A stretch of DNA of 64,000 nt, taken from positions 298,059 to 362,058 of the forward strand of contig DASRHP010000012.1 in NCBI GenBank assembly GCA_035650475.1, in the 5' to 3' direction. This document shows positions 7,866-16,329 of the stretch, in pieces. Made by a program: the position numbers and the translations under genes. Each line of letters opens with the position of its first letter. The stretch's first letter is position 1. The notes beneath the pieces are model-generated. The model was not told where the DNA came from. It did not search any database and worked only from the letters and a program-made list of their open reading frames with translations. This stretch comes from Candidatus Binataceae bacterium (GTDB lineage Bacteria; Desulfobacterota; Binatia; Binatales; Binataceae).

Positions 7866-10312
7866 AGGAAGGGCAGGCGGTCGGCCCGATCGGCGTATTC
7901 GTCCTGCGGTTTCGCGCGCCGATCGGCATTCTCCTGCTGCTTTTCAGCGCCTTCATGGGGTACCAATGTACCCGGGTCAAGATCGCGACCGACTTCGACG
8001 AATTCTTCCCCCGCTATCATCAGAACGTCCAGCTCTACGAGAAATGGAAGAAATACGGCGGCGCCCAGCGCCTGGTCGTGATGGTCCAGGTCAAGAACGG
8101 CGACATCTTCAACTTCAACACCCTCTCCAAAATCCAGGGCATCCAGCGCGACGTCGACAAGCTGCCAGGCGTTGACCATAACGAAGTGTTCTCGCTCGCC
8201 TCCTACCGGGTGAGCTACGCCGAGGCTGCGCCCGGCTCGCTGACCATCAAACCGTTCATGTTCCCCGACGTGCCCAAGGAGCAGGCGGGGATCGAAGAGC
8301 TCAAGCGCCATGTCTTTTCCAACCGGGCGCGCATCTCGCAGCTCATCAGTGCCGACAACAAGAGCGCACTGGTGACGGCCTCCTTCAACGAGCGCGGGCT
8401 GGATTACCGCGAGCTGTTCGACGACGTCCAAAACATCGTCAAGAAATACCAGGACGCCAACAACGAGATCTTCGTCGCCGGCGAGCCGGTCGTGCGCGGC
8501 TACGGCTATTACTACGAGCACCTCATCGATCTGCTCTTCCTGCTCGCCGTGGCCACCATGATCGTGATTCTCTACGTCACGCTCGGCCAGCGCACGCGCT
8601 GGTGGGCGCCGATCGTAACCGGCACGCTGTCGGCGATCTGGGGCCTCGGGTTCGTCGGTCTGATGCAATACAACTTCGACCCCGTGATGCTGGTCATCCC
8701 CTTCATCCTGACCGCGCGCGACATGAGCCACGGCATTCAGTGGCAGGGGCGTTTCCACGACGAGCTTGACCGCCTGGGCGACAAGTACGCAGCGTGCGAG
8801 GCGACCACCGACTTCATGCTGCCGCCTGGTCTGCTGTCGATCCTCGCCGATATCGCCGGCATCATCTTCATCTCCTTCGGCGGCATCCCGGTGCTTCAGC
8901 ACATCGCGCTGGCGGGCTCGGTATGGCTCGCCGGCAGCCTGACGATGGTGTTTATCTTCCAGCCGATCTTCGTCAGCTACCTGCCAGCGCCCAAGATCAA
9001 GGAGAAGAAGAAGCGGGCGGGGGCGGAGCCGGGATGGCTGAGGGCGGCCAAGGACTTCGTCAACTGGCTGGTCCATATCCCGGTCACGCCGGGCCCCGCG
9101 CGCACGGGACTGATTGTCTTTGCGTTGTGTTTCCTCGCCGCCGGTATCATAGCCAGCATCCGTCAGGACATCGGCTACAAGACGCCCGGCACACCGCTTT
9201 ATCGGCCCGACGCCAAGGTCAACAGGGATATCGTCGCGATCGGCAAGAAGTTCCCGCTCGAAGAGGGCTGGGTCATCCTGACTACGCCGTCGGGCGGGAT
9301 GGCGGGAACCGCGTCGGCAGCGGGCGCCGAGCAGTCGGTGCTGGCGCCGCGAGTGCTGCGGATGGTGGACGACATGCGCGCCTTCCTGATGGAAGACCCG
9401 CGCGTGCGCCAGGTGGTGTCGTTCTCATCGACGATTTCGTACCCGTTCAACCAGATGTTCCATTACGGGTATCCGAAATTCCTCGCCGACCCCGATACCA
9501 TGCAGCTGTCGGGCAACCTGTGGTTCCTCTACCTCAACGGCTCGGCGCCCGGCGAGCTCGAGCAGTACATATCCAACCGCTCCAACGATGACACCTGCAT
9601 CCGCGTCTTCCTGGCCGACCATACCTACGACACCCTCAATGGCATCCGCGACCGGATAAAGCGGTTTGTCGAAGAGCGAGTGAGCCCCGATCCGGGCCTG
9701 AACAAGGTGCACGTATGGTATCTGGCCGGGTTGGCGGGTCTCTACCAGGCTGCCAATGATGTTCTATATGAACTCGATTTTCTCAATATCACCTTCGTCC
9801 TCGGAGTGGTCTTCATCTTCTGTGTGATTTCGTTCCGCTCGTTTGTGGCGGGTCTGATGTTCCTGTTCTCTTGCGTTCTGGCCAACTTTGGGGCCTTTAT
9901 ATACATGGGAATACGCGGTATCGGCCTGACGATCGACACCATACCGGTCATCTCGCTTGGTATCGGCTTGGGTGTCGATTACGGGATCTACACCGTATCG
10001 CGTATCCGGGACGAGGTGATGGGCGGAATGGCGGTGGAGGAGGCAATCGTCCTCGCGCTGAAGACCACCGGTCTGGCTGTGTTCAGCACCTTCATGGTCA
10101 TGATCGGCGGCATTTTTCCCTGGATCTTTTCTCCCCTGCTGTTCCACAACGAGATGAGCACGCTGCTCATCTTCCTGATGGCCTGCAACATGGTGGCCGG
10201 TGTGCTGGTGCTGCCCTGTTACATCCAGATCGCGCGGCCGAGGTTCGTCTTCGGCGGCGCGCAGGCGGCAAAGCCTGAAAACGGGCTCAAGGGCGCTGCC
10301 GCTGCGTCCTGA
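7847..10312 (+). CDS. MMPL/RND superfamily transporter
   Basis: 821 residues with two repeats, each a membrane helix, a large periplasmic loop and a five-helix bundle: TM1 near residues 18-37, a TM2-6 cluster from about 230 to 380, TM7 near 420-440 and the last cluster from about 640 to 805. The second bundle carries GIGLGVDYGIY, the GxxxDY motif that forms the proton relay in MMPL proteins; the corresponding site in the first bundle reads RDMSHGIQ. Size and architecture fit hydrophobic-compound exporters of the COG1033/HpnN type, which move lipids such as hopanoids in other bacteria. It overlaps the YCF48-like gene by 19 bp and precedes two barrel genes, suggesting inner-membrane pump plus envelope partners. 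The substrate is unknown. Confidence 0.85.
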   Translation: MAGGKVKEGQAVGPIGVFVLRFRAPIGILLLLFSAFMGYQCTRVKIATDFDEFFPRYHQNVQLYEKWKKYGGAQRLVVMVQVKNGDIFNFNTLSKIQGIQRDVDKLPGVDHNEVFSLASYRVSYAEAAPGSLTIKPFMFPDVPKEQAGIEELKRHVFSNRARISQLISADNKSALVTASFNERGLDYRELFDDVQNIVKKYQDANNEIFVAGEPVVRGYGYYYEHLIDLLFLLAVATMIVILYVTLGQRTRWWAPIVTGTLSAIWGLGFVGLMQYNFDPVMLVIPFILTARDMSHGIQWQGRFHDELDRLGDKYAACEATTDFMLPPGLLSILADIAGIIFISFGGIPVLQHIALAGSVWLAGSLTMVFIFQPIFVSYLPAPKIKEKKKRAGAEPGWLRAAKDFVNWLVHIPVTPGPARTGLIVFALCFLAAGIIASIRQDIGYKTPGTPLYRPDAKVNRDIVAIGKKFPLEEGWVILTTPSGGMAGTASAAGAEQSVLAPRVLRMVDDMRAFLMEDPRVRQVVSFSSTISYPFNQMFHYGYPKFLADPDTMQLSGNLWFLYLNGSAPGELEQYISNRSNDDTCIRVFLADHTYDTLNGIRDRIKRFVEERVSPDPGLNKVHVWYLAGLAGLYQAANDVLYELDFLNITFVLGVVFIFCVISFRSFVAGLMFLFSCVLANFGAFIYMGIRGIGLTIDTIPVISLGIGLGVDYGIYTVSRIRDEVMGGMAVEEAIVLALKTTGLAVFSTFMVMIGGIFPWIFSPLLFHNEMSTLLIFLMACNMVAGVLVLPCYIQIARPRFVFGGAQAAKPENGLKGAAAAS

Positions 10313-10365
10313 ACCCGTGGCAGGAAAAGGGCTCGAGCTGTGGAAGTAGCGGTAGAGAGTCCGAT

Positions 10366-10490
10366 GGATCGTGGTCTGAGGGATCGTGGCCTGTGGGATC
10401 GTGGTCTGCAAGATAGTGGTCTGCCTGAGCGTAGTCTGCGTCTGCGTGATCGTGGTCTGAGGGATCGAGGCCTCCGGATCGTGTCCTGCG
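10366..10490 (+). repeat. Tandem array of degenerate 15-bp repeats
   Basis: Eight units close to GGATCGTGGTCTGAG run from 10366 to 10490. Units start at 10366, 10381, 10396, 10411, 10426, 10447, 10462 and 10476; a 6-bp insert (TCTGCG) precedes the sixth unit and the seventh is 14 bp long. The array fills most of the gap between the RND stop (10312) and the DUF1302-like start (10537). A short frame beginning at GTG 10340 would read it as D-R-G-L-R pentapeptides, but the 14-bp unit breaks that phase and no ribosome binding site precedes it, so a non-coding array is favoured. Its role is unknown. Confidence 0.85.
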
Positions 10491-10536
10491 ACTTCTACCT
10501 GAGACGGTTGCTTCATCTAGCTTTACGGAGGCGTGT

Positions 10537-12411
10537 ATGCGGACTGGTTTGGAAGTTCGTCGATGGCGGAGGGGTGCGCTCAGACTAGCAGCAGCTTCTG
10601 CGTTCTTGCTCGCGGGGCTTGGCTTGTGTGTTGCCTCCTCTTGGGCGGGTGATGCGTCGGCGCAGGCGCCGGCCGGCACCCAGGATGGAACGTCCGTGGC
10701 CAGCAACGTTTTGGCCCAGACCAATACCATGAGCCAGCCTGCCGAAAGCTGGTTCAAGGACTTCCATGTTTCGGGGTTTCTCAACCAGACCGCGGGAATG
10801 TGGATCAATCCGACCAATCTGAAGGACTATACCCAGAGCCGCAACAATCTGGCGACTTCCCGCACCTGGCTACAGGTAGACGAGAACTACCGGCTCAACG
10901 CCAACAACCAGTTCTTCATGCGCGAGTGGTTCGTGTACGAGCCGCCGTATTCGTTCAACAGCGCCAACAACAAGTTCGGCGCCCACATGCAGGCGCTCAA
11001 CGACTTCTACAACCAGTACAACGTGCGCGACGCGTGGTGGAAGCTGACGGCCGGGCCGCTGACGCTGTACACCGGCAACCAGATCGTGGTGTGGGGCCAG
11101 TCGCTCGCCTTCCGCGTGGGCGACGTGATCAACCCGCAGGACACGAACTGGAACTTCGGCTTCGCCAACCTCGAGCAGTCGCGCATGCCGCAGTGGATGA
11201 TCCATCCGATCCTCAACCTGCCCGACTGGGGAGCATTCAACTCGAACTTCATCGAGGGCGTATTCATCCCCGGCGTGGAGCCGCTGTGGAACAGCGTGGA
11301 CCATCCCGACGGCCGTTACAGCGGGGAATACGACATCGCGGGGCGTGTGAACAACGGCTTTCCGGCGGCCAACCACGCGCCGAGCGCACGGTTTGACGTG
11401 CACTATCCCGACTTTGCCTATCCGGGACGCACCGTCACCTTGGGCGGCGACTATCCGGTCGAGCCCGGTGCGACGAATCTGATTGCCTCGCCTTTCAGCC
11501 GCGTCTTCTACATGTGCAACAACGCGCCAGCCGGCTTCCCCGTTCCCTCGCTGACCGGGTTACTGGCCTTGACCGGACAGAAGAACCCGGCGCCGATGAG
11601 CCTGCGGCGCAACTGCAACTTTGCCAACGGGCTGGTCAACGTGGGCGCGTGGCACGTGCCGGCGGTGCAGTGGAAGAACATGGAAGAGGGGGTGCGCTTC
11701 CATACTCTGATCGGGAGCAACGAAATCACGGCCCTGTACTTCAACACTTTCCAATACTATCCGGTCATCTCGTGGGTGCCCTACACCGGCAATTTCCCGG
11801 CCGTATTTGAGCCGGTGCAGTACATGGGAGCGACGATCGACCGGCCGGTGCCGATGCCGCCCAGTCTGGCTGAATACTTCCCCTTGGTGGCGCGCGCGGA
11901 GGCGGTTTATCAGAACCACGCGCCATTCGTGAACTTCAACATGACCCAGCCTAACGCCATCCGGTTTTCCGACCTCATGACCTACATGCTGGCGGTCGAC
12001 CTTGACCAGGCCTACGCGCCATGGCTGACCACGACCGGCAACCTGTCGGCGAACTTCGAGTTCCTCGACATGATTGCCATGGATGGCGTCAACAACCTGC
12101 TCGACGGTCCCAACGGTGGTGACCTCAATAACAACGCGTTGAAGAACGACATCAGCATGTTGTTCAACGTCGGCACCTCTTACTGGTGGAACGCGTTCGC
12201 GCCGACCTGGACGATGATCTATGAGCCGAAGGGCACGACCTTCGCGCTGTTCCCGTCGATCCAGCTCAACCCGCCGTGGACCAATAAGTATTTCGCCAAG
12301 CTGGGCGTGATCTACGTGCTGGGCGGCGACCGGAACTACGTGAGCCCGGCGCTATTCAAGGGCGAGAACATGATTACGGTTTCGGGCCAGTACAACTTCA
12401 GTGCCATGTAG
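10537..12411 (+). CDS. DUF1302-like outer-membrane beta-barrel protein (first paralogue)
   Basis: 624 residues with an N-terminal signal peptide (basic residues 8-12, hydrophobic core about 16-33, then an Ala-rich cleavage region). The mature part is rich in aromatic residues, Asn and Gly with alternating strand patterns and ends in QYNFSAM, typical of a barrel C-terminus. The segment NQIVVWGQSLAFRVGDVINPQD resembles the DUF1302 hallmark around the conserved INP-x-D. DUF1302 proteins are predicted outer-membrane channels genetically linked to RND pumps and DUF1329 proteins. CGGAGG precedes the ATG. It follows the RND gene across the 15-bp repeat array and is followed by a paralogue at 12634. 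Confidence 0.78.
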   Translation: MRTGLEVRRWRRGALRLAAASAFLLAGLGLCVASSWAGDASAQAPAGTQDGTSVASNVLAQTNTMSQPAESWFKDFHVSGFLNQTAGMWINPTNLKDYTQSRNNLATSRTWLQVDENYRLNANNQFFMREWFVYEPPYSFNSANNKFGAHMQALNDFYNQYNVRDAWWKLTAGPLTLYTGNQIVVWGQSLAFRVGDVINPQDTNWNFGFANLEQSRMPQWMIHPILNLPDWGAFNSNFIEGVFIPGVEPLWNSVDHPDGRYSGEYDIAGRVNNGFPAANHAPSARFDVHYPDFAYPGRTVTLGGDYPVEPGATNLIASPFSRVFYMCNNAPAGFPVPSLTGLLALTGQKNPAPMSLRRNCNFANGLVNVGAWHVPAVQWKNMEEGVRFHTLIGSNEITALYFNTFQYYPVISWVPYTGNFPAVFEPVQYMGATIDRPVPMPPSLAEYFPLVARAEAVYQNHAPFVNFNMTQPNAIRFSDLMTYMLAVDLDQAYAPWLTTTGNLSANFEFLDMIAMDGVNNLLDGPNGGDLNNNALKNDISMLFNVGTSYWWNAFAPTWTMIYEPKGTTFALFPSIQLNPPWTNKYFAKLGVIYVLGGDRNYVSPALFKGENMITVSGQYNFSAM

Positions 12412-12488
12412 GCGAGGCGTTGCACAACAGGGAGAGCTTGTTGTAAAGAGACCGAACGGGGAGAACCCATAAAAGAGCAACTGAGAGC

Positions 12489-12520
12489 GTGCCGCGGCGG
12501 GCCTCTGCTCGCCGCGGCAC
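12489..12520 (+). repeat. Perfect 11-bp inverted repeat between the two DUF1302-like genes
   Basis: GTGCCGCGGCG at 12489-12499 and its reverse complement at 12510-12520 enclose a 10-nt loop. No T-run follows, so it is not a canonical intrinsic terminator. It could be an mRNA processing or stabilising hairpin that sets relative expression of the two barrel genes. Confidence 0.6.
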
Positions 12521-12633
12521 CCGCCTGTATCAGGGTAGGAAAGGAGGTGAACGCGACTTAAGTAGGGCTGCGGACTGACATACCGGAACGGGGTTTTCAT
12601 GACCGAATCTCTTCGGTTTGAAGGGAGGAAGAT

Positions 12634-14550
12634 ATGGGGACTGGAACGCGCAGGCGAAGTTTCTCGGGGGAACTTGTAAGACTGGCGGCCGCCCTCGCCC
12701 TCGTTATGGCCGCGTCCGGCTTGTATGTGTCCGATACGCATGCGGGCGACCTTTCAGCCCAGGCTGCACCACCCGACCAGACCTCTGCCGCCTCGCCGGC
12801 CGGCAGCGTGCTCGCGCAAACCAATACGCTGGGCCAGCCCACCGAGGCCTGGTTCAAGGACTTTCACCTCTCGGGGTTCCTCAATGAGACCGCCGGGATG
12901 TGGACCAATCCCACCACGCTGAAAGATTTCACGCCGAGCCGCAATAATCTGGCCACGGCACGCACCTGGCTACAGGCGGACGAGAACTACCGGCTTGACG
13001 CCAACAACCAGTTTTTCATGCGTGAGTGGTTCATCTACGAGCCACCGTACTCGTTCAACAGCGCCAACAACCACGCCTATGCATGTAGGCCAGACCTTCT
13101 GGGGCCCGCGGGTTGCGGCAACACCGGCGGCGCGCCGATGTATCGCCTCAACGACTTCTACAACCAGTACAACGTGCGCGACGCGTGGTGGAAGCTGACC
13201 GCCGGGCCGCTGACGCTGTACACCGGCAACCAGATCGTGGTGTGGGGCCAGTCGCTCGCCTTCCGTGTGGGCGACGTGATCAATCCGCAGGACACGACTT
13301 GGAACTTCGGATTTGCCAACCTCGAACAGTCGCGTTTGCCGCAGTGGATGATCCATCCGATCTTCAACCTGCCCGACATGGGGCCGCTCAACTCGAACTT
13401 CATCGAGGGGGTACTGATTCCCGGTTTCCAGCCGGTGTGGAATTCATGGCAATATCCGGACAAGCGCTTCGACGGTTTCCAAGGAACGGCGGGCCGTGTC
13501 GACGCGGGCTTCCCGGCAGCAATGCACGGGCCGAGCGCACGGTTCGACGTGCACTACCCCTATCCAGTGCCGGGCGCGACCATCAACACGCTGCCGGTGG
13601 GAACGCCGCCTGACCTGGTCGTCGAGCCCGGAGCGCAGAACCTGATCCCGCCCCCAATCAATCGCTTCGTCTTCCAGTGCACACAGTTTCAGGCGCTGTT
13701 CCTGCCCATCTTCCACAACGGCAAGAATCCGACACCGGCGAGCCTGATCCGGCCCTGCGATCTGAGCAAGGGCGTGGTGCTGGCGCCGTGGCACGTGCCG
13801 GCGATGACGCTGGGCAACATGCAGGAAGGATTGCGCTTCCACACCCTGATCGGGAGTAACGAAATTACGGCACTATACTATAACTCCTTCCAGCGTGACC
13901 CGATTGTGGCCTGGCAGCCGTACACCCAGACCTTCCCTTTCATCTACGAGCCGGTGCAGTACGCGGGAATGACGGTTGACCGGCCGGTACCGATGCCGCC
14001 GAGCCTGGCCGAGTACTTCCCGCTGGTGTTCCGCGCAGAGGCGGTCTATCAGAACCACGCGCCGTTCATCTCGTTCAACTACACCAGCATGCAGGACTTC
14101 CGTTATTCGGACATCCTCACGTGGATGCTGGCATTCGACCTCGACCAGGCCTACGCGCCGTGGCTGACGACGACCGGCAACCTGTCGGCAAACTTCGAGA
14201 TACTCGACCCGATTGTGATGGACACGGCGCACAACATGGCTACCGGCCCCAACGGCAACACGGTTCCGGAGCCGATCACGAAAAACGACGTGCAGATGCT
14301 GTTTAACATCGGGACGTCCTACTGGTGGAATGCCTTTGCGCCAACCTGGACGATGATTTATCAGCCCAAGGGAGAGAGCTTCGCGCTCTTCCCCTCGATC
14401 CAACTCAATCCGCCGTGGACTAACAAGTACTTCGCCAAGATCGGCGTGATCTACGTGCTGGGTTCGGACCGCCAGACGCTGGGTGTCGGCCTCTTCAAGG
14501 GCGAGAACCTGATAACCGTTACCGGTCAGTACAACTTCAGCGCCCTGTAG
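12634..14550 (+). CDS. DUF1302-like outer-membrane beta-barrel protein (second paralogue)
   Basis: 638 residues, co-linear with the 10537 gene from the signal peptide to the terminal QYNFSAL. The N-terminus is basic, then hydrophobic (about residues 14-32), then Ala/Gln-rich. Main differences are an extra loop near residues 150-170 containing a Cys pair (absent in the first paralogue) and altered loops in the middle third. The INPQDTTWNFGFANLEQSR block is nearly unchanged, and at DNA level 119 bp (13147-13265) differ from the first copy by one base. AAGGGAGG precedes the ATG, and a strong terminator follows at 14581, so this is the last gene of the transcription unit. It is probably an outer-membrane channel partner of the RND pump. 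Confidence 0.78.
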   Translation: MGTGTRRRSFSGELVRLAAALALVMAASGLYVSDTHAGDLSAQAAPPDQTSAASPAGSVLAQTNTLGQPTEAWFKDFHLSGFLNETAGMWTNPTTLKDFTPSRNNLATARTWLQADENYRLDANNQFFMREWFIYEPPYSFNSANNHAYACRPDLLGPAGCGNTGGAPMYRLNDFYNQYNVRDAWWKLTAGPLTLYTGNQIVVWGQSLAFRVGDVINPQDTTWNFGFANLEQSRLPQWMIHPIFNLPDMGPLNSNFIEGVLIPGFQPVWNSWQYPDKRFDGFQGTAGRVDAGFPAAMHGPSARFDVHYPYPVPGATINTLPVGTPPDLVVEPGAQNLIPPPINRFVFQCTQFQALFLPIFHNGKNPTPASLIRPCDLSKGVVLAPWHVPAMTLGNMQEGLRFHTLIGSNEITALYYNSFQRDPIVAWQPYTQTFPFIYEPVQYAGMTVDRPVPMPPSLAEYFPLVFRAEAVYQNHAPFISFNYTSMQDFRYSDILTWMLAFDLDQAYAPWLTTTGNLSANFEILDPIVMDTAHNMATGPNGNTVPEPITKNDVQMLFNIGTSYWWNAFAPTWTMIYQPKGESFALFPSIQLNPPWTNKYFAKIGVIYVLGSDRQTLGVGLFKGENLITVTGQYNFSAL

Positions 14551-14580
14551 GCGACCTGCCGGCTTTCTGCTTGCTCGTAG

Positions 14581-14617
14581 AGCCGCGGCGGGGCGCAAGC
14601 TCCGCCGCGGCTTTTTT
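14581..14617 (+). terminator. Intrinsic terminator closing the YCF48-RND-DUF1302 operon
   Basis: An 11-bp perfect GC-rich stem (14581-14591 with 14602-14612), extended by a G-U pair and two more pairs around a GCAA tetraloop, is followed directly by six Ts ending at 14617. It lies 30 bp after the stop of the second barrel gene. Confidence 0.9.
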
Positions 14618-14818
14618 CCTCCTGGCCAGCGGGCGTGCCCGGCAGCGCGAAACCGGCTTGCCAGCCAGCCAACTACCCATGTACGCTTGGGTACCGCTGT
14701 GCAACGCGCCCAGGGGAGAGCGCGTCGGCCGGCTCGAATAAGATTGCCCCGCCGGCATCTATGTTTAGCCGGACGTCAGTTCGCATGGCCACCATTTCCC
14801 AGGAGGTACGGGCTTACG

Positions 14819-15553
14819 ATGGGCCGTAGGGTGGGCTTGGCACTAGCCGCGGCGCTGATGATCGCGCCGCTAGCGGGCTGCAACTCGGGGAGCAATGCGA
14901 CCGCCGGGGGCGATTACTTTCCGTTGACCCCCAACTCGACCTGGACCTACCAGATCGTCAGCAAGAGCCAGCGTACCCAGTATCAAATCACTGATCGCGT
15001 GCTGGGCGTGAAATACGTTCCCTCGCTCAAGGTGACCGGTTCTGTGGTCAACGAATCGTACAGCCTGTCGCGCGGCGGCACGCGTCCGCTGGTCTATTTT
15101 TCCAAGGACGGATACATCTCGCGGCTCTCTGCGCTCGATTATGACCAGAAGGCGATCCAAGGACCTTCGTGGGGCCGCTCCGAGGAGGCCGAGTTTCTGC
15201 CGCTTCATCTGGCGCCTAACCTGACTTGGAAGAACACTATCTTTCCCTACGGCCATCTCGCCGGCGCCTTCGATATTAGCCAGACCCATCGCACATTTGC
15301 CGAGACGCACGAGATCGACGTCCCGGCCGGCCATTTCGCCGGATGCATCCGGATTGAAACCGACGCCCAATACGAAGGTGGCGCCTATGCCCAGCACGGC
15401 GAGCATCTCAAGCTCGCTTATGTCGACTGGTACGCGCCGAACGTCGGGTTGATAAAGACGGTTGCGCTTGAGGGCGGAGCCAAGGGGCCCGAGATGGAGC
15501 GCGTCGAACTTATCCGCTACCGCGTCACGCCGCTCCAGCGCGCTGCGCACTAG
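14819..15553 (+). CDS. Predicted lipoprotein of unknown function
   Basis: 244 residues from the ATG at 14819, preceded by AGGAGG at 14801-14806. A lipoprotein signal peptide ends in the lipobox LAGC (Cys near residue 20). The mature start YFPLTPNSTWTYQI resembles a motif seen in many uncharacterised secreted proteins, of the form YYPL-x-x-G-x-x-WTY. The rest is predicted beta-rich. There is no recognisable enzyme motif. It sits after the terminator of the barrel operon and so has its own promoter; it is the first of three lipoprotein genes in 2.4 kb. The function is unknown. Confidence 0.7.
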   Translation: MGRRVGLALAAALMIAPLAGCNSGSNATAGGDYFPLTPNSTWTYQIVSKSQRTQYQITDRVLGVKYVPSLKVTGSVVNESYSLSRGGTRPLVYFSKDGYISRLSALDYDQKAIQGPSWGRSEEAEFLPLHLAPNLTWKNTIFPYGHLAGAFDISQTHRTFAETHEIDVPAGHFAGCIRIETDAQYEGGAYAQHGEHLKLAYVDWYAPNVGLIKTVALEGGAKGPEMERVELIRYRVTPLQRAAH

Positions 15554-15637
15554 CGAAGATCGGTAGAGCTCCCGGCCTTGGGCCGCCGCATCAAGATGCT
15601 GCACACGGGGCAGGGCGAGGGAGCCGACTTGGCCGGA

Positions 15638-16198
15638 CTAGGGATTGGGTTGCTGGCGGTTGGAGTCCGCGGTTTTGTCCGGCGCCCAGTCGATAGCCAC
15701 CGCGTCGACATAGAACCCGCTATGACCAGGCTCGCCGATACGCCGCGTATGCTCCATCATCTTGATATACTGGCCGGCCTGGTTGGCGGTGTTGTTGGCC
15801 GAAGTGACCTGGGTTTCGGTTTCGTTGGGCGTCGGGCCATAAAGCAGCGTTTTTACGTCCTGCGATTTGGCGTTGAGGATCAGCAGCGCCTGCGCGCCGG
15901 TGGCGCACGCCCTGCGCTTGAGCTCGGGCAGCACGCCGGACTCGTTCTTCGAGATGTCGGCCCACACGTCGATGATCGCGACCTGCTTGTAAGCGACAGT
16001 GGGTTCCGAGGTCAGGACCGGCATGTTGCAGTCGGGCGGCTTGGCCGCATGCATCTCCGGCGACACCTGCGAAACCATCACCTGCGTCGGACGCTGGCTC
16101 CAGCAACCGGCCGCGCCAGTCGCAAAGGCGAGCAGCAGGGCGGCGGCGGTGGACGCGGCGCCTCGCCGATGCGTGCGCGCCAAACGACGAACATTCAT
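15638..16198 (-). CDS. Predicted lipoprotein, small alpha/beta domain
   Basis: 186 residues. The start at 16198 has GGGAG upstream. An Arg-rich N-terminus, an Ala/Leu core (about residues 14-30) and the lipobox-like TGAAGC mark a lipoprotein. The mature domain has the pattern VAIIDVWAD followed by a helix and ACATGAQALLIL, resembling small outer-membrane lipoproteins in which a Cys-containing helix precedes a GADA-type strand (DUF4156/RcsF-like architecture). This resemblance is loose. It is convergent with the 14819 lipoprotein and divergent from the 16330 lipoprotein. The function is unknown. Confidence 0.65.
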   Translation of the reverse strand: MNVRRLARTHRRGAASTAAALLLAFATGAAGCWSQRPTQVMVSQVSPEMHAAKPPDCNMPVLTSEPTVAYKQVAIIDVWADISKNESGVLPELKRRACATGAQALLILNAKSQDVKTLLYGPTPNETETQVTSANNTANQAGQYIKMMEHTRRIGEPGHSGFYVDAVAIDWAPDKTADSNRQQPNP

Positions 16199-16329
16199 CG
16201 GACAACTCCCGTTGCGGGCAAGGCTATCACGCCATGCTTTCCGCGGCCAGATTGCGCGGGCGTCGTGCGAGTGGCGCCAGCCTGACGACCCCCTTTCCGC
16301 GCCCCCAACGCAGGCATAGGATTAAGACG

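Noticed and set aside
10340..10588. Small protein of D-R-G-L-R pentapeptides encoded by the 15-bp repeats
   Set aside because: There is a GTG start without a ribosome binding site, the phase is lost at the seventh unit, and the frame runs into the start of the DUF1302-like gene.
6541..12446. Shared 12-mer AGCTTGTTGTAA at 6541-6552 and 12435-12446
   Set aside because: Many 12-mer pairs are expected by chance in 64 kb, and the two sites have no common position relative to genes.
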